Source of the DNA: Betaproteobacteria bacterium
GTDB taxonomy: Bacteria > Pseudomonadota > Gammaproteobacteria > Burkholderiales > Usitatibacteraceae
Reading direction: 5' to 3'
NCBI GenBank assembly: GCA_012274175.1
Contig: JAAOZZ010000049.1
Location: 1 to 6,088, forward strand
DNA: 6,088 bases
Shown piece by piece: positions 1 through 5,538 of the stretch; position 1 is the first letter of the stretch, and each line of letters starts with the position of its first letter. The notes beneath the pieces are model-generated. The model saw only the letters and a list, made by a program, of their open reading frames with translations, had not been told where the DNA came from and ran no database searches. Position numbers and translations under genes: made by a program.

Positions 1-1
1 C

Positions 2-925
2 CTACCCGCGCACGCGCAGATCGAAATCAAGTTCGGCCACGTGGGCCACCCGGGGTCGCTGTTCGCGAAATCGGCCGACGAGTTCGCCAAGCGCGCCAAC
101 GCCAAGCTGGGCGCCAAGGCCAAGGTCGTGGTCTACGGCTCGAGCCAGCTGGGCGGCGACAAGGAGTTGCTGCAGAAATTGAAGCTCGGCACCGTCGACA
201 TGGCGCTGCCGTCCACGGTGATGTCCTCGGAAGCGGACCTCTTCGGCGTCTTCGAGATGCCGTACCTGGTGAAGGACCGCAACCACATGCACAAGATCGA
301 GAAGGCGCTTTTCTGGCCGAAGATCGAGCCGGCCGCCGAGAAGAAGGGCCTCAAGGTGCTCGCCGTGTGGGAGAACGGCTACCGCCACATCACCAACAAC
401 AAGCATCCCATCAACGTGCCCAAGGACCTGGAGGGGATCAAGCTGCGCGTGCCCCAGGGCAAGTGGCGCGTGAAGATGTTCCAGGCCTGGGGCGCCAATC
501 CCTCGCCCATGAAGTTCTCGGAGGTGTTCACCGCGCTGCAGACCGGCGTCATGGACGGCCAGGAGAACCCCTTCACCCAGATCTACAGCGCGAAATTCCA
601 GGAAGTGCAGAAGTACCTCTCGCTCACGGGCCACGTCTACACGCCGGCCTACGTGACCGTGGGCATCAAGAAGTGGAATACGCTTCCCGCCGACGTGCGC
701 AAGATCCTCGCGGACACCGCCAAGGAGACCCAGGCCTACGTCTATGAAGAGGCGGCGAAGGACGACGACGACCTGCTGGGCAAGCTCAAGGCCGCGGGCA
801 TGCAGGTGAATACCCCCGACAAGGACGCGTTCATCGCCGCGTCCAAGCCGGTCTACGAGGAGTTCGCCAAGGAGGTGAAGGGGTCGAAGGAGATCATCGA
901 CCAGGCCATTGCGCTCGGAAAGTAG
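2..925 (+). CDS. dctP: TRAP transporter periplasmic solute-binding protein (DctP family), 5' end cut by window
   Basis: This is the extracytoplasmic receptor of a tripartite ATP-independent periplasmic transporter. It captures an organic acid in the periplasm and hands it to the DctQM membrane complex. The frame is open from the window edge; 307 residues are visible. The first visible residues, LPAHAQ, look like the end of a Sec signal peptide with cleavage after AHA, so only about 20-25 N-terminal residues are missing. The GTG at 41 lies inside the mature protein and is not the start. Family hallmarks are the 'GSSQLGGDKELLQ' segment (about 139-177), 'GIKLRVP', whose Arg (codon 446-448) is the family's usual carboxylate-contacting residue, and 'MDGQENPFTQIY' (about 551-586). 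The gene ends in TAG four bases before dctQ. Family assignment is firm. The ligand is unknown, though the conserved Arg predicts a carboxylate or similar anion. Confidence 0.95.
   Translation, partial: LPAHAQIEIKFGHVGHPGSLFAKSADEFAKRANAKLGAKAKVVVYGSSQLGGDKELLQKLKLGTVDMALPSTVMSSEADLFGVFEMPYLVKDRNHMHKIEKALFWPKIEPAAEKKGLKVLAVWENGYRHITNNKHPINVPKDLEGIKLRVPQGKWRVKMFQAWGANPSPMKFSEVFTALQTGVMDGQENPFTQIYSAKFQEVQKYLSLTGHVYTPAYVTVGIKKWNTLPADVRKILADTAKETQAYVYEEAAKDDDDLLGKLKAAGMQVNTPDKDAFIAASKPVYEEFAKEVKGSKEIIDQAIALGK
917..922 (+). promoter_or_regulatory. Shine-Dalgarno site of dctQ
   Basis: GGAAAG lies seven bases upstream of the ATG at 930, inside the last codons of dctP. It supports ATG 930 over the in-frame TTG at 909 as the dctQ start and fits translational coupling to dctP. 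Confidence 0.55.
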
Positions 926-929
926 GCCG

Positions 930-1436
930 ATGAATCTCGATCGCATTCGGGGAGCCTATGAAACGCTCCTCGAGTGGGTGGTCATCGTCCTGATGGCGGT
1001 GCTCTTCGTCGAGGTGACCCTCGGCGTGGTGTACCGGACGTTCGGCGAGTCGCTCGTCTGGTACGACGAGGTGGCGTCGATCCTGCTGGCGTGGCTCACG
1101 TTCTACGGGTCGGCGCTCGCCTCGGTGAAGCGGGCGCACATCGGCTGCCCCGAGGTGATGGCCCTGCTGCCGACGGGGCCCCGGTTCGCCTTCCGGCTGG
1201 CGGCCGAGTTCCTCACCATCGCCTTCTTCCTCCTCATGGGCTGGAAGGGCTACCAGGTGCTGGGCGTACTGGAGACCGACCATCTCGTGAGCCTTTCCGA
1301 AGTCCCGGTGGCCTGGGTGCAATCGGTGGTGCCGATCAGCGCGGTGCTGATCGTCGCCGCCGAGCTCCTCACGCTGCCCAGGGTGCTCGCCAACGCGCTC
1401 CATCCTCCCGCGGTCACCGGCGGGGCGTCCCACTGA
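930..1436 (+). CDS. dctQ: TRAP transporter small permease subunit (DctQ family)
   Basis: This 168-residue inner-membrane protein is the small subunit of the TRAP permease and pairs with DctM. Four hydrophobic segments are visible, at about residues 14-36, 47-66, 88-108 and 127-148, the usual DctQ topology and length. The family signature runs from Trp44 (W-Y-D-E) through 'LLAWLTFYGSALA' to 'RAHIG' at 68-72. The ATG at 930 was chosen because it has a Shine-Dalgarno-like GGAAAG at suitable spacing and leaves a 4-base gap after dctP. The TTG at 909 would add seven residues and overlap dctP. The stop overlaps the dctM start by one base (TGATG). DctQ sequences diverge widely, but the W-x-DE signature and the position between dctP and dctM make the call secure. 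Confidence 0.94.
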   Translation: MNLDRIRGAYETLLEWVVIVLMAVLFVEVTLGVVYRTFGESLVWYDEVASILLAWLTFYGSALASVKRAHIGCPEVMALLPTGPRFAFRLAAEFLTIAFFLLMGWKGYQVLGVLETDHLVSLSEVPVAWVQSVVPISAVLIVAAELLTLPRVLANALHPPAVTGGASH

Positions 1437-2719
1437 TGGCGATCCTGCTGCTGTTCGCATGCGTGCTGGCGCTGGTGATCATCGACGTGCCCATCGCGGT
1501 CTCGCTGGGCATCGTCGCGGTGGTGGCGACCGTGGTGAGCCACGGCAGCGAATCCCTCGCCAACCTTCCCATCGAGCTCTACAACGGCGCGACCAACTTC
1601 CCGTTGATCGCGGTGCCGCTCTTCATCCTCGCGGGCGCGATCATGAACGCCTCGGGCATCTCCCGGCGGCTCATCGCATTCGCGAGCGCGATCCTGGGCT
1701 TCATGCGCGGCGGCCTCGCGATGGTGTCGATCGGCGCCTCCATGTTCTTCGCGGAGATCTCGGGCTCGGCCGTGGCGGACGTGTCGGCCCTGGGATCGAT
1801 CCTCATCCCCGCGATGAAGAGCAAGGGCTATCCCGCCCCGCTCGCCGCGGCCATCATGTCCTCGGCCGCCACCCTCGCGGTGATCATCCCGCCGTCGATC
1901 CCCATGATCCTCTACGCGGTCATGGCGGAGACCTCGGTGGTGCAGATGTTCGTCGCGGGAATCGTTCCGGGCGTGCTCGGCGGCCTCGGGCTCATGGGCA
2001 TGGCGCACTGGTTCGCGCGGCGCTACAACCTGCCCATCGAGGAGAAGTTCCAGTGGGCGCGGGTGCGCAGGACCTTCCGCGAAGCGATCTGGGCGTTCAC
2101 GCTGCCGGTGATCATCCTGGGCGCCATCTTCGGCGGCATCGTGACCGCGACCGAAGGCGCGGCGATGGCGGTGGTGGCCTCGCTCTTCATCGGGCTCGTG
2201 ATCTACCGCGAGCTGGACCTGAAGCACCTGAAGGCCGCGATGATCGAAGGCGGCGTGCAGACGGCCGTGGTGATGCTGCTCGTGGCAGCCTCGGCGCTGC
2301 TCGGCGCATACCTCACGGAGATCCAGGCGCCCCAGCACCTCGCCCAGGCCGTGGCGGGCATCACGCAGAACAAGTGGCTCGTGCTGGCGCTGCTGAACGT
2401 GCTCTTCCTGCTGCTGGGCATGTTCCTGCACTCGGCCGCGGCGATCATCCTCGTGGTGCCCGTCGTGATGCCGCTCGTGCGCGCCGTGGGGATCGACCCG
2501 ATCCACTTCGGGCTCATCGTCACGGTGAACCTGGGCATCGGCCAGCAGACTCCTCCCGTGGCCTCGGTGCTGATGGTCGCCTGCTCCATCGCCAAGGCCT
2601 CGGTCTGGGAGGTCACTCGCGTGAACATCTACTTCATCGCGGTGCTGGTGGCCGTCCTGCTGCTGGTCACCTACGTCCCGGTCACCGGCCTTGGACTCGT
2701 GCAGCTCTTCTACCGATAG
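1436..2719 (+). CDS. dctM: TRAP transporter large permease subunit (DctM family)
   Basis: This is the 427-residue transport-conducting subunit in the inner membrane, which couples solute uptake to an ion gradient (normally Na+). The length matches stand-alone DctM proteins (about 425-430), so it is not a DctQM fusion. It is hydrophobic almost throughout. Recognisable conserved stretches are 'PLFILAGAIMNASGIS' (61-76), the 'FFAEISGSAVADVSALGS' region (104-121) followed by 'IPAMKSKGY', 'IIPPSIPMILYAV' (150-162), 'TATEGAAMAV' (237-246) and the C-terminal 'NLGIGQQTPPVAS' (365-377). The TPPV motif and the paired re-entrant regions are typical of the ion-transporter superfamily. The ATG shares its A with the dctQ stop; a GGGG about ten bases upstream may serve as ribosome binding site. 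Four bases separate it from the next gene. Confidence 0.96.
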   Translation: MAILLLFACVLALVIIDVPIAVSLGIVAVVATVVSHGSESLANLPIELYNGATNFPLIAVPLFILAGAIMNASGISRRLIAFASAILGFMRGGLAMVSIGASMFFAEISGSAVADVSALGSILIPAMKSKGYPAPLAAAIMSSAATLAVIIPPSIPMILYAVMAETSVVQMFVAGIVPGVLGGLGLMGMAHWFARRYNLPIEEKFQWARVRRTFREAIWAFTLPVIILGAIFGGIVTATEGAAMAVVASLFIGLVIYRELDLKHLKAAMIEGGVQTAVVMLLVAASALLGAYLTEIQAPQHLAQAVAGITQNKWLVLALLNVLFLLLGMFLHSAAAIILVVPVVMPLVRAVGIDPIHFGLIVTVNLGIGQQTPPVASVLMVACSIAKASVWEVTRVNIYFIAVLVAVLLLVTYVPVTGLGLVQLFYR

Positions 2720-2723
2720 GCCC

Positions 2724-3506
2724 GTGGACGACACCATCCTCGTGCAGGACCGCGGCGGGCCCATCGCCACCGTGGTCCTCAACCGCCCGGAGAAGCTGAA
2801 CGCCCTCACGCGCCCGATGTGGAAGCGCCTGGGCGAGGCGTTCCTCGAGCTTTCCGCCGACGATGGCCTGCGCTGCATCGTGATCCGCGGCGCGGGTACG
2901 AAGGCCTTCGCGCCCGGCAACGACATCTCGGAGTTCGCCACCGAGCGCTCCAACGTCGAGCAGGCGCGGGAGTACGGCGCGGACATGCGCCGCACCATCG
3001 AGGCGATCGGCGGCTGCCGCCACCCGGTGGTGGCGCAGATCCACGGCATCTGCGTGGGCGGCGGCCTCGAGATCGCGGGGCTCGCCGACATCCGCATCTG
3101 CGGCGAGTCGAGCCGCTTCGGCGTGCCCATCAACCGCCTGGGACTCGTGATGGCCTACTCCGAGATCGCATCCCTCATCGCGCTCGCCGGCGAGGCGACC
3201 GCCCTCGAGCTGCTCCTCGAGGGGCGCGTGTTCGACGCGGCCGAGGCGAAGGACAAGGGCCTCGTCACCCGCGTGGTCCCGGACGACCAGGTGGAGGCCG
3301 AGGCGCGCGCCACGGCGCAGCGCATCGCCGAGGGCGCGCCGCTGGTGGCCCGCTGGCACAAGAAATTCGCGCGCCGCCTGCGCGACTCCGCGCCGCTCAC
3401 GGGCGCCGAGTACAACGAGGGCTTCGCGTGCTTCGGCACCGAGGACTTCCAGATCGGCTACCAGGCGTTCCTCGCCAAGCGCAAGCCGGAGTTCAAGGGC
3501 AAGTGA
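2724..3506 (+). CDS. Crotonase-superfamily protein (enoyl-CoA hydratase/isomerase-like), second catalytic Glu missing
   Basis: This is a 260-residue cytoplasmic enzyme of the crotonase fold, which acts on acyl-CoA thioesters. The oxyanion-hole loops are visible: 'AFAPGNDI' (61-68), where Asn66 takes the usual Ala position, and 'GGGLEIAG' (112-119), where Gly113 is the second amide donor. Glu116 aligns with Glu144 of rat enoyl-CoA hydratase. The position 20 residues later (Glu164 in rat) is Ile136 in 'FGVPINRLG', and the usual PGxGG loop is replaced by 'LVMAYSEIASL' (141-151). The C-terminal half has the standard 'AKDKGLVTRVVP' segment and ends 'FLAKRKPEFKGK'. The loss of Glu164 argues against simple hydratase chemistry; isomerase, hydrolase or decarboxylase activity are alternatives. 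The GTG at 2724 is preferred: the in-frame TTG at 2691 overlaps dctM, and the ATG at 2818 would remove the first beta strand. Its ribosome binding site is weak, which suggests coupling to dctM. Fold certain, reaction uncertain. Confidence 0.9.
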   Translation: MDDTILVQDRGGPIATVVLNRPEKLNALTRPMWKRLGEAFLELSADDGLRCIVIRGAGTKAFAPGNDISEFATERSNVEQAREYGADMRRTIEAIGGCRHPVVAQIHGICVGGGLEIAGLADIRICGESSRFGVPINRLGLVMAYSEIASLIALAGEATALELLLEGRVFDAAEAKDKGLVTRVVPDDQVEAEARATAQRIAEGAPLVARWHKKFARRLRDSAPLTGAEYNEGFACFGTEDFQIGYQAFLAKRKPEFKGK

Positions 3507-4699
3507 AGGGGCCGCTGAAGGGAATCAAGGTCGTCGAGCTCGCGCAGATCATGGCGGGCCCCACCTGCGGCATGCTGCTCGCCGACATGGGGGCGGACGT
3601 GATCAAGGTGGAGAAGCTGCCCGGCGGCGACGACACCCGCAGCTACTCCGAGCCCTCGATCGCGGGCGAGTCGGCGGCGTTCATGATGCTCAATCGCAAC
3701 AAGCGCGGCATCGCGGTGAACCTCAAGGTCCCCGGCGGGCTCGAGGTGGTCAAGCGCCTGCTCGCCGACGCGGACGTGGTCACGGAGAACTACCGCAAGG
3801 GCACGCTGGGAAAGCTGGGCCTGGGCTACGAGGTGCTGCGGGAGTTGAATCCCCGCCTCGTCTATTGCGCGGTGTCGGGGTACGGGCGCACCGGGCCCTA
3901 TGCCGACAAGGGTGGCTTCGACCTCATCGCCCAGGGTGTAGCGGGCATCATGAGCATCACGGGCGAGCCGGGCGGGCCGCCGGTGAAATCGGGCACGCCC
4001 ATCGCGGACATCAACGCGGGCATCTTCGCCGCGCTGGGGATCGTGAGCGCGCTGTACGCGCGCCAGCAGACGGGCCGCGGCCAGGTGGTGGAAACTTCGC
4101 TCATGGAAGCGGCGATCCAGCAGACCTACTGGCAATCGGCGATCTTCTTCGCCACCGGCGTGAATCCGGGGCCTTCCGGCTCCGCCCACATCCTCACCGC
4201 GCCCTACCAGGCGTTTCCCACGAGCGACGGCTGGATCAACGTCGGAGGCGCGAACCAGTCCAATTGGGAACGCATCGCGAAGGTGATCGGACGCCCGGAG
4301 CTCGTCCAGGACGCGCGCTTCCGGACCAACGGCGACCGCATGCGCAACCTCGACGCGCTCACCCCGCTCATCGCCGAACGGCTGCGGGTACGCTCCTCCG
4401 CCGAGTGGATCCGGGAGTTCGAGGCGGCGGGCGTCCCCGTCGGGCCGGTGAACCGGATCGGCGACATGCTCGCCGACCCCCAGGTGAAGGCGCGCGAGAT
4501 GGTGGTGGAGGTGGAGCACGCGCGCGCCGGGCGCGTGAGCGCGCTGGGCCTGCCGATCAAGTTCTCCGACACGCCCGGCGCGGTCGAGCGCGCAGCACCC
4601 GTGCTGGGCCAGCACACCCGGGAAGTCCTCTCCTCCCTGGGCTACTCGGACGCGCAGATCGACGCCCTGCGGGACGCGGGCGCCGTGCAGTGCGCCTGA
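3503..4699 (+). CDS. CaiB/BaiF family (family III) CoA-transferase
   Basis: This 398-residue cytoplasmic enzyme moves CoA between carboxylic acids, in the family of formyl-CoA transferase, CaiB and succinyl-CoA-dependent transferases. The N-terminal Rossmann-like part has 'GIKVVELAQIMAGP' (7-20), then 'LLADMGADVIKVEK' (25-38), 'NRNKRGIAVNLK' (64-75) and 'SGYGRTGPYADKGGFD' (125-140). The catalytic Asp that forms the acyl-anhydride intermediate is Asp169 in 'GTPIADINAG' (codon 4007-4009), the same number as in formyl-CoA transferase and E. coli CaiB. 'TGRGQVVETSLMEA' (190-203) follows. The C-terminal part has 'GPVNRIGDMLADPQVKAREM' (314-333). The start is a GTG whose last two bases overlap the stop of the crotonase gene (GTGA), a classic coupled junction. 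It probably activates the acid imported by the TRAP system. The CoA donor and acceptor cannot be told from the sequence. Confidence 0.95.
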   Translation: MKGPLKGIKVVELAQIMAGPTCGMLLADMGADVIKVEKLPGGDDTRSYSEPSIAGESAAFMMLNRNKRGIAVNLKVPGGLEVVKRLLADADVVTENYRKGTLGKLGLGYEVLRELNPRLVYCAVSGYGRTGPYADKGGFDLIAQGVAGIMSITGEPGGPPVKSGTPIADINAGIFAALGIVSALYARQQTGRGQVVETSLMEAAIQQTYWQSAIFFATGVNPGPSGSAHILTAPYQAFPTSDGWINVGGANQSNWERIAKVIGRPELVQDARFRTNGDRMRNLDALTPLIAERLRVRSSAEWIREFEAAGVPVGPVNRIGDMLADPQVKAREMVVEVEHARAGRVSALGLPIKFSDTPGAVERAAPVLGQHTREVLSSLGYSDAQIDALRDAGAVQCA

Positions 4700-4700
4700 G

Positions 4701-4715
4701 CCCGTAACGCGGGAA
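4701..4715 (+). promoter_or_regulatory. Shine-Dalgarno site of the TSUP gene, possibly within a small hairpin
   Basis: GGGAA at 4711-4715 lies four bases before the ATG at 4720 and is the likely ribosome binding site. CCCG at 4701-4704 can pair with CGGG at 4710-4713 around a five-base loop, which would partly mask it. The stem has only four pairs, so masking is speculative. Confidence 0.35.
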
Positions 4716-4719
4716 TCCG

Positions 4720-5466
4720 ATGCCCACCGTCCTGCTGGTGGCGATCCTCGCCGCCTCGGCCCTCGTCACCTCGTTCATCTCCGGCATCCTCGGCATGGCG
4801 GGCGGCATGATCCTGATGGGCGTCCTGCTGGCACTGATGCCGCTGCCCGCGGCGATGATGCTGCACGGGATCACGCAGCTCGCGGCCAACGGATGGCGCG
4901 CCTTCCTCTGGCGCAAGGACGTCGACTGGAGGATCTTCCGCGGCTACTGCTACGGCGCGCTCGCCGCGCTGGCGATCTTCGCCGCGGTGCGCCTCGTGGT
5001 GGGCAAGCCCGTCGCGTTCATCGTGCTGGGGCTCACCCCGTTCGTGACATTGTGGCTGCCCGAAGGCCTGCACCTCAACGTGCAGCGCAAGGGCCATCCG
5101 CTCGCCTGCGGATTCGCCTGCTCGGCGCTGGCACTCACCGCCGGCGTGTCGGGCCCGATCCTCGACATCTTCTTCGTGCGCTCGATGATGCGCCGCCATG
5201 CGGTGGTCGCCACCAAGGCGATGACCCAGAGCTTCAGCCACGTCACGAAGATCGTCTATTTCGGCGCGGTCGTGAGCGTGGAAGGCGGCCGCGTGGATCC
5301 CTGGCTGGGGGCCATGATGGTGCTGCTCGCGTTCGCCGGCACCTCGATGTCGCGCGGCATCCTCGAGCGCATGAACGACGTGTCGTTCCGCCGCTGGACG
5401 CGCTGGACGGTGATGGTGCTGGGCCTGTTCTACCTTGCCGACGGGGTAGTGCTGCTCGCGCGCTGA
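4720..5466 (+). CDS. TSUP family permease (sulfite exporter TauE/SafE-like)
   Basis: This is a 248-residue inner-membrane protein of the TSUP (TauE/SafE/DUF81) family, whose characterised members move sulfite, sulfoacetate or other small anions. It has the two-repeat layout of the family. The first half carries 'SFISGILGMAGGMILMG' (18-34), then 'LHGITQLAANGWRAFLWRKD' (48-67). The second half carries 'LTAGVSGPILDIFFVRSMM' (139-157) followed by 'ATKAMTQSFSHVTKIVYFG' (164-182), the counterpart of the first repeat. Seven or eight hydrophobic segments are apparent; the length is usual. Start ATG 4720 has GGGAA just upstream and a 20-base gap after the CoA-transferase gene, so it is very probably the last gene of the operon. 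It might export an anionic product of the pathway. TSUP proteins are often mislabelled, and the direction and substrate are unknown here. Confidence 0.9.
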   Translation: MPTVLLVAILAASALVTSFISGILGMAGGMILMGVLLALMPLPAAMMLHGITQLAANGWRAFLWRKDVDWRIFRGYCYGALAALAIFAAVRLVVGKPVAFIVLGLTPFVTLWLPEGLHLNVQRKGHPLACGFACSALALTAGVSGPILDIFFVRSMMRRHAVVATKAMTQSFSHVTKIVYFGAVVSVEGGRVDPWLGAMMVLLAFAGTSMSRGILERMNDVSFRRWTRWTVMVLGLFYLADGVVLLAR

Positions 5467-5468
5467 AA

Positions 5469-5497
5469 GCGCCGGAACGCCGGAACCGGTGCGGCGC
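5469..5497. terminator. GC-rich stem-loop between convergent genes, possible terminator
   Basis: Two bases after the TSUP stop, GCGCCG (5469-5474) pairs with CGGCGC (5492-5497). Inside it CGCCG (5478-5482) pairs with CGGTG (5487-5491, one G-U pair) around the loop GAAC, leaving a 3-base bulge (5475-5477). That makes an 11-pair stem. On the + strand no T-run follows. On the minus strand three Ts follow (TTTC), so it is a weak intrinsic terminator at best, perhaps shared by both transcripts. Otherwise the 72-base spacer shows nothing. Confidence 0.4.
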
Positions 5498-5538
5498 GCC
5501 CTGGAAGAAGGCCGCGGAGACATGGGCGTACCCGACGT

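Noticed and set aside
2..946. Minus-strand open frame opposite dctP
   Set aside because: It is low-complexity Leu/His/Arg-rich sequence antisense to a strong DctP match. No own start context or motif is visible.
974..1435. Upstream extension of the dctM frame through dctQ
   Set aside because: The extension is Arg/Gly-rich and shadows dctQ. The hydrophobic DctM sequence begins exactly at the ATG at 1436.
1250..3133. Long minus-strand open frame (about 627 codons) opposite dctQ, dctM and the crotonase gene
   Set aside because: The translation is rich in His, Arg, Asp and Glu with no recognisable domain, which is the usual antisense shadow of G/C-ending codons in high-GC genes. The + strand there encodes three clear family proteins.
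2819..3502. Upstream extension of the CoA-transferase frame through the crotonase gene
   Set aside because: The extension has shadow composition. The CaiB family match begins at the GTG at 3503, giving the normal length of 398 residues and the catalytic Asp at 169.
3458..4615. Minus-strand open frame opposite the CoA-transferase gene
   Set aside because: It is His/Arg/Ala-rich antisense translation without motifs, and the sense strand is a complete CaiB/BaiF protein.
2724..4699. Reading the crotonase/CoA-transferase pair as the carnitine CaiD-CaiB system
   Set aside because: The CaiB match is at family level only, the crotonase lacks the second catalytic Glu expected of a hydratase such as CaiD, and no CaiT, CaiA, CaiC or CaiE partner is visible.
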